DNA from: Petrolisthes cinctipes
Lineage: Eukaryota > Arthropoda > Malacostraca > Decapoda > Porcellanidae
Direction: 5' to 3'
DNA length: 64,000 nt
Assembly (NCBI GenBank): GCA_033782935.1
Contig: JAWQEG010000412.1
Coordinates: 1,601,501 to 1,665,500 of the forward strand
Shown here: in pieces, positions 1-12,200 of the stretch
Layout of the letters: each line of letters starts with the position of its first letter
How positions within the stretch are numbered: position 1 is the stretch's first letter
Translations under genes and position numbers: made by a program
Notes under the pieces: model-generated
The model's input: only the letters and a program-made list of their open reading frames with translations
Databases searched by the model: none
Told to the model about the DNA's origin: nothing

Positions 1-110
1 GATATAAACGAGTACAGAAGATGCATGCACATATCGACTTTTGGGCACCTAAAATATCGATTTTCAATATATTTTGGCCTGTATTTTGAAAATACTCTAA
101 CACGGAGTAG

Positions 111-287
111 GCATGTACAGATCGCTTCTGGGACCCCAAAATATCGAATTTTCGGGTGTTTTGAGCGTGAATTTGAGATATAAACGGGTACTGAAGATGC
201 ATGCACATATCGACTTTTGGGGACCTAAAACATCGATTTTGAGCATGTTTTAAGCCTTTATTTTGAAAATACTCTAACACGGAGTAG
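111..287. repeat. Representative long (L) monomer, 177 bp
   Basis: One full unit counted from the gcatg phase marker at 111 to the base before the next marker at 288. In order it contains: the conserved gcatgtacagatcgcttctg segment; an A/T-rich core with aaaatatcgaattttcggg; gagatataaacgggtact; the self-complementary octamer tgcatgca; the atatcgactttt segment; a second A/T core of aaaacatcgattttgagcat type; and a tail taaaatactctaacacgg-like segment leading into the next marker. L units are 177 bp in most of domain I, with 175-176 bp variants from single-base losses, and often 176 bp in domains II and III where gacttt has lost one T. Confidence 0.95.
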
Positions 288-464
288 GCATGTGCAGATC
301 GCTTCTGGGACCCAAAAATATCGAATTTTCGGGTTTTTAGGGCCAGAATTTGAGATATAAACGGGTACAGAAGATGCATGCACATATCTACTTTTGGGCA
401 CCTAAAAGATCGATTTTCAGTATGTTTTTGGCCTTAATTTTGAAAATACTCTAACACGGAGTAG

Positions 465-611
465 GCATGTACAGATCGCTTTTGGGACGCCTAAATATCG
501 AATTTTCGGGTGTTTTTGGCCTTAATTTGAGATATCGCCTTTACGCACCTAAAATATCGATTTTTAGCATGTTTTGAGCCTATATTTTTAAAATATTCTA
601 GCACTGAGTAG
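465..611. repeat. Representative short (S) monomer, 147 bp
   Basis: The distance between gcatg phase markers at 465 and 612 is 147 bp. Compared with L it lacks the block aaacgggtacagaagatgca plus the following tgcac and one ATAT, so gagatat runs straight into cgcc or cgac. The missing 29 bp lie between two ATAT direct repeats. S monomers come in recognisable sublineages: tcgactttttggcacc (148 bp), tcgcctttacgcacc (147 bp) and tcgcctctatgcacc (147 bp). A further variant reads gagttacgac, for example near 5843, 19967, 24263, 25591, 26415, 27739, 32725 and 37856. Confidence 0.95.
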
Positions 612-3600
612 GCATGTACAGATCGCTTCTGGGACCCCAAAATATCGAATTTTCGGGTGTTTTGAGCCTGAATTTAAGATATAAAGGAGTACAGAAGATG
701 CATGCACATATCGACTTTTGGGCACCTAAAATATCGATTTTGAGCATGTTTTGAGCCTATATTTTGAAAACATTCTAGCACTGAGTAGGCATGTACAGAT
801 CGCTTCTGGGACCCCAAATACCGAATTTTCGGGTGTTTTGAGCCGGAATTTGAGATATAAACGAGTATAGAAGATGCATACACATATTGACTTTGGGCAC
901 CAAAAATATCGATTTTCAGCATGTTTTAAGCCAGAATTTTGAAATTACTCTAACACGGAGTAGGCAAGTACAGATCGCTTCTGGGACCCCAAAATATCGA
1001 ATTTTCGGGGGTTTAGGGCCAGAATTTGAGATATAAACGGGTACAGAAGATGCATGCACATATCGACTTTTGGGCACCTAAAAGATCGATTTTCAGTATG
1101 TTTTTGGCCTCTATTTTCAAAATACTCTAACACGGAGTAGGCATGTACAGATTGCTTCTGGGACCCCAAAATATCGAATTATCGGGTGTTTTGGGCCTTA
1201 ATTTGAGATATCGACTTTTTGGCACCTAAAATATCGATTTTTAGCATGTTTTTAGCCTATATTTTAAAAATATATTAGCACTGAGTAGACATGTACAGAT
1301 TGCTTCTGGGACCCCAAAATATTGAATTTTCGGGTGTTTTTGAGCCAGAATTTGAGATATAAACGGGTACAGAAGATACATGCACATATTGACTTTGGGT
1401 ATCTAAAATATCGAATTTCAGCATGTTTTTAGCATATATTTTGAAAATATTCTAGCACTGAGTAGGCATGTACAGATTGCTTCTGGGACCCCAAAACATT
1501 GAATTTTCGGGTGTTTACGGCCAGAATTTAAGATATAAACGGGTACTGAAGATGCATGCACATATCGACTTTTTGGAACCTAAAACATCGATTTTGAGCA
1601 TGTTTTGGGCCTGTATTTTGAAAATACTCTAACACGGAGTAGGCATGTATAGATCGCTTCTGGGACCCCTAAATATCGATTTTTCGGGTGTTTTGGCCCT
1701 TGATTTGAGATATCGACTTTTTGGCACCTAAAATATCGATTTTTAGCATGTTTTGAGCCTATATTTTGAAAATATTCTAGCACTGAGTACGCATGTACAG
1801 ATTGCTTCTGGGAACCCTAAATATCGAATTTTCGGGTGTTTTGGGCCTGAATTTGAGATATCGCCTCTATGCACCTAAAATGTCGATTTTTAGCATGTTT
1901 TGAGCTCATATTTTGAAAATACTCTAACACGGAGTAGGCATGTACAGATCGCTTCTGGGACCCCAAAATATCGAATTTTCGGGTGTTTTGAGCCTGAATT
2001 TGAGATATAAACGGGTACTGAAGATGCATGCACATATCGACTTTTTGGAACCTAAAACATCGATTTTGAGCATGTTTTGGGCCTGTATTTTGAAAATACT
2101 CTAACACGGAGTAGGCATGTATAGATCGCTTCTGGGACCCCTAAATATCGATTTTTCGGGTGTTTTGGCCCTTAATTTGAGATATCGACTTTTTGGCACC
2201 TAAAATATCGATTTTTAGCATGTTTTGAGCCTATATTTTGAAAATATTCTAGCACTGAGTACGCATGTACAGATTGCTTCTGGGATCCCAAAATATTGAA
2301 TTTTCGGGTGTTTAGGGCCAGAATTTGAGATTTAAACGGGTACAGAAGATGCATGCACATATCGACTTTTGGTCACCTAAAAGATTAATTTTCAGTATGT
2401 TTTTGGCATGTATTTTGAAAATACTCTAACACGGAGTAGGCATGTACAGATCGCTTCTGGGACCCCTAAATATCGGATTTTCGGGTGTTTTGGGACTGAA
2501 TTTGAGATATCGACTTTTTGGCACCTAAAAGATCGATTTTTAGCATGTTTTTAGACTAAATTTTGAAAATATTCTAGCACTGAGTAGGCATGTACAGATC
2601 GCTTCTGGGACCCCTAAATATTGAATTTTCGGGTGTTTTGGGACTGAATTTGAGATATTGACTTGTTGGCACCTAAAAGATCGATTTTTAGCATGTTTTT
2701 AGCCTATATTTTGAAAATATTCTAGCACTGAGTAGGCATGTACAGATCGCTTCTGGGACCCCAAAATATCGAATTTTCGGGTGTTTTGAGCTTGAATTTG
2801 AGATATAAACGAGTACAGAAGATGCATGCACATATCGACTTTTGGGCACCTAAAATATCGATTTTGAGCATGTTTTGAGCCTATATTTTGAAAACATTCT
2901 AGCTCTGAGTAGGCATGTACAAATCGCTTCTGGGACCCCAAAATATCGAATTTTCGGGTGTTTAGGGCCTGAATTAAGGATATAAACGGGTACAGAAGAT
3001 GCATGCACATATCGACTTTGGGCACCTAAAATATCGATTTTGAGCATGTTTTGAGCCTATATTTTGAAAACATTCTAGCTCTGAGTAGGCATGTACAGAT
3101 CGCTTCTGGAACCCCAAAATATCGAATTTTCGGGTGTTTAGGGCCAGAATTTGAGATATAAACGAGTACAGAAGATGCATGCACATATCGACTTTTAGGC
3201 ACCTAAAATATCGATTTTTAGCATGTTTTTAGCCTATATTTTGAAAATATTCTAGCACTGAGTAGGCATGTACAGATCGCTTCTGGGACCCCAAAATATC
3301 GATATTTCGGGTGTTTTGAGCTTGAATTTGAGATATAAACGAGTACAGAAGATGCATGCACATATCTACTTTTGGGCACCTAAAAGATCGATTTTTAGTA
3401 TGTTTTTGGCCTTTATTTTGAAAATACTCTAACACGGAGTAGGCATGTACAGATCGCTTCTGGGACCCCTAAATATCGAATTTTCGGGTGTTTTGGGACT
3501 GAATTTGAGATATCGCATTTACGCACCTAAAATATCGATTTTCAGTATGTTTTTGGCCTGTATTTTGAAAATACTCTAACACGGAGTAGGCATGTACAGA

Positions 3601-6568
3601 TTGCTTTTGGGACCCCAAAATATCGAATTTTCGGGTGTTTAGGGCCAGAATTTGAGATATAAACGGGTACAGATGATGCATGCACTTATCGACTTTTGGG
3701 CACCTAAAATATCGATTTTCAGTATGTTTTTGGCCTGTATTTTGAAAATCCTCTAACACGGAATAGGCATGTACAGATCGCTTCTGGGACCCCAAAATAT
3801 CGAATTTTCGGGTGTTTTGAGCCTGAATTTGAGATATAAACGGGTACTGAAGATGCATGCACATATTGACTTTAGGCATCTAAAATATCGATTTTCAGCA
3901 TGTTTTGGGCATGTATTTTAAAAATACTCTAACACGGAATAGGCATGTACAGATCGCTTCTGGGACCCCTAAATATCGAATTTTCGGGTGTTTTGGGCCT
4001 GAATTTGAGATATCGCCTCTATGCACCTAAAATATCGATTTTTAGCATGTTTTGAGCTCATATTTTGAAAATATTCTAGCACTGAGTAGGCATGTACAGA
4101 TCGCTTCTGGGACCCCTAAATATCAAATTTTCGGGTGTTTAGGGCCATAATTTGAGATATAAACGGGTACAGAAGATGCATGCACATATCGACTTTTGGG
4201 CACCTAAAAGATCGATTTTCAGTATGTTTTTGGCCCGTATTTTGAAAATACTCTAACACGGAGTAGGCATGTACAGATCGCTTCTGGGACCCCAAAATAT
4301 CGAATTTTCGGGTGTTTTGAGCCTGAATTTGAGATATAAACGGGTACTGAAGATGCATGCACATATCGACTTTTTGTAACCTAAAACATCGATTTTGAGC
4401 ATGTTTTGGGCCTGTATTTTGAAAATACTCTAACACGGAGTAGGCATGTATAGATCGCTTCTGGGACCCCTAAATATCGATTTTTCGGGTGTTTTGGCCC
4501 TTAATTTGAGATATCGACTTTTTGGCACCTAAAATATCGATTTTTAGCATGTTTTGAGCCTATATTTTGAAAATATTCTAGCACTGAGTACGCATGTACA
4601 GATTGCTTCTGGGATCCCAAAATATTGAATTTTCGGGTGTTTAGGGCCAGAATTTGAGATTTAAACGGGTACAGAAGATGCATGCACATATCGACTTTTG
4701 GTCACCTAAAAGATTAATTTTCAGTATGTTTTTGGCATGTATTTTGAAAATACTCTAACACGGAGTAGGCATGTACAGATCGCTTCTGGGACCCCTAAAT
4801 ATCGAATTTTCGGGTGTTTTGGGCCTGAATTTGAGATATCGACTTTTTGGCACCTAAAATATCGATTTTTAGCATGTTTTTAGACTAAATTTTGAAAATA
4901 TTCTAGCACTGAGTAGGCATGTACAGATCGCTTCTGGGACCCCAAAATATCGAATTTTCAGGTGTTTTGAGCTTGAATTTAAGATATAAACGAGTACAGA
5001 AGATGCATGCACATATCGACTTTTGGGCACCTAAAATATCGATTTTGAGCATGTTTTGAGCCTATATTTTGAAAACATTCTAGCTCTGAGTAGGCATGTA
5101 CAGATCGCTTCCGGGACCCAAAAATATCGAATTTTCGGGTGTTTAAGGCCAGAATTTGAGATATAAACGAGTACAGAAGATGCATGCACATATCGACTTT
5201 TTGGCACCTAAAAGATCGATTTTCAGTATGTTTTTGGCCTGTATTTTGAAAATACTCTAACACGGAGTAGGCATGTACAAATCGCTTCTGGGACCCCTAA
5301 ATATCGAATTTTCGGGTGTTTTGGGACTTAATTTGAGATATTGCCTTTACGCACCTAAAATATCGATTTTCAGTATGTTTTTTGCCTCTATTTTGAAAAT
5401 ACTCTAACACGGAGTAGGCATGTACAGATCGCTTCTGAGACCACAAAATATCGAATTTTCGGGTGTTTATGGCCAGAATTTGAGATATAAACGGGTACAG
5501 AAGATACATGCACATATCGACTTTTGGGCACCTAAAAGATCGATTTTCAGTATGTTTTTGGCCTGTATTTTGAAAATACTCTAACACGGAGTAGGCATGT
5601 ACAGATCGCTTCTGGGACCCCTAAATATCGAATTTTCGGGTGTTTTAAGCCTGAATTTGAGATATAAACAGGTACTGAAGATGCATGCACATATCGACTT
5701 TTTGGAACCTAAAACATCGATTTTGAGCATGTTCTGGGCCTGTATTTTGAAAATACTCTAACACGGAGTAGGCATGTATAGATCGCCCCAAGGACCCCTA
5801 AATATCGAATTTTCGGGTGTTTTGGGCCTTAATTTGAGTTACGACTTTTTGGCACCTAAAATATCGATTTTTAGCATGTTTTTAGCTTATAATTTGAAAA
5901 TATTCTAGCACTGAGTAGGCATGTACAGATTGCTTCTGGGACCCCAAAATAGTGAATTTTCGGGTGTTTAGGGCCAGAATTTGAGATATAAACGGGTACT
6001 GAAGATGAATGCACATATCGACTTTTGGGCACCAAAAAGATCGATTTTCAGTATGTTTTTGGCCTGTAATTTGAAAATACTCTAACACGGAGTAGTCATG
6101 TACAGATCGCTTCTGGGACCCCTAAATATCGAATTTTCGGGTGTTTTGGGACAGAATTTGAGATATCGACTTTTTGGCACCTAAAATATCGATTTTTAGC
6201 ATGTTTTGAGCCTATATTTTGAAAATATTCTAGCACTGACTAGGCATGTACAGATCGCTTCTGGGACCCCAAAATATCGAATTTTCAGGTGTTTTGAACT
6301 TGAATTTGAGATATAAACGAGTACAGAAGATGCATGCACATATCGACTTTTTGGCACCTAAAACATCGATTTTGAGCATGTTTTGGGCCTGTATTTTGTA
6401 AATACTCTAACACCGAGTAGGCATGTACAGATCGCTTTTGGGACCCCAAAATATCGAATTTTAGGGTGTTTTGGGCCTGAATTTGAGATATCGACTTTTT
6501 GGCACCTAAAATATCGATTTTTAGCATGTTTTGAGCCTATAATTTGAAAATATTCTAGCACTGAGTAG
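465..6568. repeat. Catalogue of the 15 short monomers in higher-order copy 1
   Basis: Counting every gcatg phase marker from 111 to 6745 gives 40 monomers. Fifteen are short: 465-611, 1141-1288, 1643-1790, 1791-1937, 2115-2262, 2440-2587, 2588-2735, 3443-3589, 3943-4089, 4444-4591, 4769-4916, 5271-5417, 5772-5918, 6096-6243 and 6421-6568. The other 25 are long (175-177 bp). S monomers are interspersed, usually after one or two L; two pairs of adjacent S occur (1643-1937 and 2440-2735), and the longest run of L is four (2736-3442). The lengths sum to 6,634 bp. Confidence 0.9.
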
Positions 6569-6684
6569 GCATGTACAGATCGCTTCAGGGACCCCAAAAT
6601 ATCGAATTTTCGTGTGTTTTGAGCCTGAATTTGAGATATAAACGAGTACAGAAGATGCATGCACATATCGACTTTTGGGCACCT

Positions 6685-6771
6685 AAAATATCGATTTTCA
6701 ATATATTTTGGCCTGTATTTTGAAAATACTCTAACACGGAGTAGGCATGTACAGATCGCTTCTGGGACCCC
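6685..6771. repeat. Half-unit A of the monomer (about 87 bp)
   Basis: Starts at aaaatatcgattttc and runs through ggcctgtattttgaaaatac, the aacacggagtag segment, gcatgtacagatcgcttctg, and up to the next aaaatatcg at 6772. It aligns head-to-tail with the following half-unit B: aaaatatcgatttt against aaaatatcgaatttt, tgttttgggcctgtatttt against tgttttgagcctgaattt, gcatgtacagatcg against gcatgcacatatcg, and cttctggga against acttttggg. By eye about two thirds of positions match. In this copy the A half carries the caatatatt variant that marks the start of the domain I higher-order unit. Confidence 0.8.
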
Positions 6772-6860
6772 AAAATATCGAATTTTCGGGTGTTTTGAGC
6801 GTGAATTTGAGATATAAACGGGTACTGAAGATGCATGCACATATCGACTTTTGGGGACCT
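6772..6860. repeat. Half-unit B of the monomer (about 89 bp; about 60 bp in S monomers)
   Basis: Starts at aaaatatcgaattttcgggt and ends before the next aaaacatcg at 6861. It is the diverged sister of half-unit A. The 29-bp deletion that makes the short monomer lies entirely in this half, while the 18-19 bp deletion in the 157-159 bp monomers of the right-hand domain lies entirely in half A. B carries the tgcatgca octamer (ATGCAT and GCATGC sites) in L monomers; the deletion removes it and usually creates GATATC at the joint. Confidence 0.8.
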
Positions 6861-9221
6861 AAAACATCGATTTTGAGCATGTTTTAAGCCTTTATTTTGA
6901 AAATACTCTAACACGGAGTAGGCATGTGCAGATCGCTTCTGGGACCCAAAAATATCGAATTTTCGGGTTTTTAGGGCCAGAATTTGAGATATAAACGGGT
7001 ACAGAAGATGCATGCACATATCTACTTTTGGGCACCTAAAAGATCGATTTTCAGTATGTTTTTGGCCTTAATTTTGAAAATACTCTAACACGGAGTAGGC
7101 ATGTACAGATCGCTTTTGGGACGCCTAAATATCGAATTTTCGGGTGTTTTTGGCCTTAATTTGAGATATCGCCTTTACGCACCTAAAATATCGATTTTTA
7201 GCATGTTTTGAGCCTATATTTTTAAAATATTCTAGCACTGAGTAGGCATGTACAGATCGCTTCTGGGACCCCAAAATATCGAATTTTCGGGTGTTTTGAG
7301 CCTGAATTTAAGATATAAAGGAGTACAGAAGATGCATGCACATATCGACTTTTGGGCACCTAAAATATCGATTTTGAGCATGTTTTGAGCCTATATTTTG
7401 AAAACATTCTAGCACTGAGTAGGCATGTACAGATCGCTTCTGGGACCCCAAATACCGAATTTTCGGGTGTTTTGAGCCGGAATTTGAGATATAAACGAGT
7501 ATAGAAGATGCATACACATATTGACTTTGGGCACCAAAAATATCGATTTTCAGCATGTTTTAAGCCAGAATTTTGAAATTACTCTAACACGGAGTAGGCA
7601 AGTACAGATCGCTTCTGGGACCCCAAAATATCGAATTTTCGGGGGTTTAGGGCCAGAATTTGAGATATAAACGGGTACAGAAGATGCATGCACATATCGA
7701 CTTTTGGGCACCTAAAAGATCGATTTTCAGTATGTTTTTGGCCTCTATTTTCAAAATACTCTAACACGGAGTAGGCATGTACAGATTGCTTCTGGGACCC
7801 CAAAATATCGAATTATCGGGTGTTTTGGGCCTTAATTTGAGATATCGACTTTTTGGCACCTAAAATATCGATTTTTAGCATGTTTTTAGCCTATATTTTA
7901 AAAATATATTAGCACTGAGTAGACATGTACAGATTGCTTCTGGGACCCCAAAATATTGAATTTTCGGGTGTTTTTGAGCCAGAATTTGAGATATAAACGG
8001 GTACAGAAGATACATGCACATATTGACTTTGGGTATCTAAAATATCGAATTTCAGCATGTTTTTAGCATATATTTTGAAAATATTCTAGCACTGAGTAGG
8101 CATGTACAGATTGCTTCTGGGACCCCAAAACATTGAATTTTCGGGTGTTTACGGCCAGAATTTAAGATATAAACGGGTACTGAAGATGCATGCACATATC
8201 GACTTTTTGGAACCTAAAACATCGATTTTGAGCATGTTTTGGGCCTGTATTTTGAAAATACTCTAACACGGAGTAGGCATGTATAGATCGCTTCTGGGAC
8301 CCCTAAATATCGATTTTTCGGGTGTTTTGGCCCTTGATTTGAGATATCGACTTTTTGGCACCTAAAATATCGATTTTTAGCATGTTTTGAGCCTATATTT
8401 TGAAAATATTCTAGCACTGAGTACGCATGTACAGATTGCTTCTGGGAACCCTAAATATCGAATTTTCGGGTGTTTTGGGCCTGAATTTGAGATATCGCCT
8501 CTATGCACCTAAAATGTCGATTTTTAGCATGTTTTGAGCTCATATTTTGAAAATACTCTAACACGGAGTAGGCATGTACAGATCGCTTCTGGGACCCCAA
8601 AATATCGAATTTTCGGGTGTTTTGAGCCTGAATTTGAGATATAAACGGGTACTGAAGATGCATGCACATATCGACTTTTTGGAACCTAAAACATCGATTT
8701 TGAGCATGTTTTGGGCCTGTATTTTGAAAATACTCTAACACGGAGTAGGCATGTATAGATCGCTTCTGGGACCCCTAAATATCGATTTTTCGGGTGTTTT
8801 GGCCCTTAATTTGAGATATCGACTTTTTGGCACCTAAAATATCGATTTTTAGCATGTTTTGAGCCTATATTTTGAAAATATTCTAGCACTGAGTACGCAT
8901 GTACAGATTGCTTCTGGGATCCCAAAATATTGAATTTTCGGGTGTTTAGGGCCAGAATTTGAGATTTAAACGGGTACAGAAGATGCATGCACATATCGAC
9001 TTTTGGTCACCTAAAAGATTAATTTTCAGTATGTTTTTGGCATGTATTTTGAAAATACTCTAACACGGAGTAGGCATGTACAGATCGCTTCTGGGACCCC
9101 TAAATATCGGATTTTCGGGTGTTTTGGGACTGAATTTGAGATATCGACTTTTTGGCACCTAAAAGATCGATTTTTAGCATGTTTTTAGACTAAATTTTGA
9201 AAATATTCTAGCACTGAGTAG

Positions 9222-12200
9222 GCATGTACAGATCGCTTCTGGGACCCCAAAATATCGAATTTTCAGGTGTTTTGAGCTTGAATTTGAGATATAAACGAGT
9301 ACAGAAGATGCATGCACATATCGACTTTTGGGCACCTAAAATATCGATTTTGAGCATGTTTTGAGCCTATATTTTGAAAACATTCTAGCTCTGAGTAGGC
9401 ATGTACAGTTTGCTTCTGGGACCCAAAAATATCAAATTTTCGGGTGTTTAGGGCCAGAATTTGAGATATAAACGAGTACAGAAGATGCATGCACATATCG
9501 ACTTTTTGGCACCTAAAAGATCGATTTTCAGTATGTTTTTGGCCTGTATTTTGAAAATACTCTAACACGGAGTAGGCATGTACAGATCGCTTCTGGGACC
9601 CCTAAATATCGAATTTTCGGGTGTTTTGGGACTTAATTTGAGATATTGCCTTTACGCACCTAAAATATCGATTTTCAGTATGTTTTTTGCCTCTATTTTG
9701 AAAATACTCTAACACGGAGTAGGCATGTACAGATCGATTCTGAGACCACAAAATATCGAATTTTCGGGTGTTTATGGCCAGAATTTGAGATATAAACGGG
9801 TACAGAAGATACATGCACATATCGACTTTTGGGCACCTAAAAGATCGATTTTCAGTATGTTTTTGGCCTGTATTTTGAAAATACTCTAACACGGAGTAGG
9901 CATGTACAGATCGCTTCTGGGACCCCTAAATATCGAATTTTCGGGTGTTTTAAGCCTGAATTTGAGATATAAACAGGTACTGAAGATGCATGCACATATC
10001 GACTTTTTGGAACCTAAAACATCGATTTTGAGCATGTTCTGGGCCTGTATTTTGAAAATACTCTAACACGGAGTAGGCATGTATAGATCGCCCCAAGGAC
10101 CCCAAAATATCGAATTTTCGGGTGTTTTGAGCCTGAATTTGAGATAGAAACGAGTATAGAGGATGCATACACATATTGACTTTGGGCACCAAAAATATCG
10201 ATTTTCAGCATGTTTTGGGCCTGAATTTTGAAAATACTCTAACAAGTAGTAGGCATGTACAGATTGCTTATGGGACCCCAAAATATCGAATTTTCGGGTG
10301 TTTTGAGCCTGAATTTGAGATATAAACGAGTATAGAAGATGCATACACATATTGACTTTTGGGCACCTAAAATATCGATTTTGAGCATGTTTTGAGCCTA
10401 TATTTTGAAAACATTCCAGCACTGAGTAGGCATGTACAGATCGCTTCTGGGACCACAAAATATCGAATTTTCGGGTGTTTTTGAGCCTGAATTTGAGATA
10501 TAAACGGGTACTGAAGATGCATGCACATATCGACTTTTGGGCTCCTAAAACATCGATTTTGAGCATGTTTTGGGCCTGTATTTTGTAAATACTCTAACAC
10601 GGAGTAGGCATGTACAGATCGCTTTTGGGACCCCAAAATATCGAATTTTCGTGTGTTTTGATCCTGAATTTGAGATATAAACGGGTACAGAAGATGCATG
10701 CACATATCGACTTTTGGGCACCTAAAAGATCGATTTTCAGTATGTTTTTGGCCTGTATTTTGAAAATACTTTAACACGAAGTAGGCATGTACAGATCGCT
10801 TCTGGGACCCATAAATATCGAATTTTCGGGTGTTTTGGGACTTAATTTGAGATATCGCCTTAACGCACCTAAAATATCGATTTTTAGCATGTTTTTAGCC
10901 TATATTTTGAAAATATTCTAGCACTGAGTAGGCATGTACAGATTGCTTCTGGGACCCCAAAATATTGAATTTTCGGATGTTTTGAGCCTGAATTTGAGAT
11001 ATAAACGGGTACAGAAGATACATGCACATATTGACTTTGGGCATCTAAAATATCGATTTTCAGCATGTTTTGGGCATGTATTTTGAAAATTCTCTAACAC
11101 GGAGTAGGCATGTACAGATCACTTCTGGGACCCCAAAATATCGAATTTTCGGGTGTTTTGAGCCTGAATTTGAGATATAAACGGGTACTGAAAATGCATG
11201 CACATATCGATTTTTTGGCACCTAAAAGATCGATTTTCAGTATGTTTTTAGCCTGTATTTTGAAAATACTCTAACACGGAGTAGGCATGTACAGATCGCT
11301 TCTGGGACCCCTAAATATCGAATTTTCGGGTGTTTTGGGCCTTAATTTGAGATATCGACTTTTTGGCACCTAAAATATCGATTTTTAGCATGTTTTTAGC
11401 CTATATTTTGAAAATATTCTAGAACTGAGTAGGCATGTACAGATTGCTTCTGGGACCCTAAAATATTGAATTTTCGGGTGTTTAGGGCCAGAATTTGAGA
11501 TATAAACGGGTACAGAAGATGCATGCACATATCGACTTTTGGGCACCTAAAAGATAGATTTTCAGTATGTTTTTGGCCTGTATTTTGAAAATACTCTAAC
11601 ACTTAGTAGGCATGTACAGATCGCTTCTGGGACCCTAAATATTGAATTTTCGGGTGTTTTGGGCCTTAATTTGAGACATCGACTTTTTGGCACATAAAAT
11701 ATTGGTTTTTAGCATGTTTTTAGCCTATATTTTGAAAATATTCTAGCACTGAGTAGGCATGTACAGATTGCTTCTGGGACCCCAAAATATTGAATTTTCG
11801 GATGTTTTGAGCCTGAATTTGAGGTATAAACGGGTAAAGAAGATACATGCACATATTGACTTTGGGCATCTAAAATATCGATTTTCAGCATGTTTTGGGC
11901 ATGTATTTTGAAAATACTCTAACACGGAGTAGGCATGTACAGATCGCTTCTGGGACCCCAAAATATCGAATTTTCGGCTGTTTTGAGCCTGAATTTGAGA
12001 TATAAACGGGCACTGAAGATGCATGCACATATCGATTTTTTGGCACCTAAAACATCGATTTTCAGTATGTTTTTAGCCTGTGTTTTGAAAATACTCTAAC
12101 ACGTAGTAGGCATTTACAGATCGCTTCTGGAAACCCTAAATATCGAATTTTCGGGTGTTTTGGGCCTTAATTTGAGATATCGCCTTTACGCACCTAAAAT

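Larger units (their letters stand above)
61..6694. repeat. Higher-order copy 1 (6,634 bp, 40 monomers)
   Basis: Runs from the caatatatt variant to its next occurrence. Its first part (61-2588) is repeated without any length change at 6695-9222 (offset exactly 6,634). Its remainder (2588-6694) is repeated at 16709-20815 (offset 14,121). It contains the segment 2588-4916, which copies 2 (at the corresponding junction), 3 and 4 lack: there the sequence passes directly from the equivalent of 2588 to the equivalent of 4917. Bases 1-60 are the end of the preceding monomer and match 6635-6694. Confidence 0.92.

Noticed and set aside
6755..6790. Possible CENP-B box on the minus strand (ttcgatattttgggg)
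   Set aside because: It matches seven of the nine essential positions of the mammalian CENP-B box pattern, missing the central A and the first C of CGGG. The motif is an ordinary part of every monomer, and the host is not shown to have CENP-B, so a binding site cannot be claimed.
6828..6845. tgcatgca and atcgat palindromes as operator, attachment or hairpin signals
   Set aside because: Both are short (6-8 bp), have no loop-forming arms beyond that, and occur in nearly every L monomer. They are explained as part of the repeat unit.
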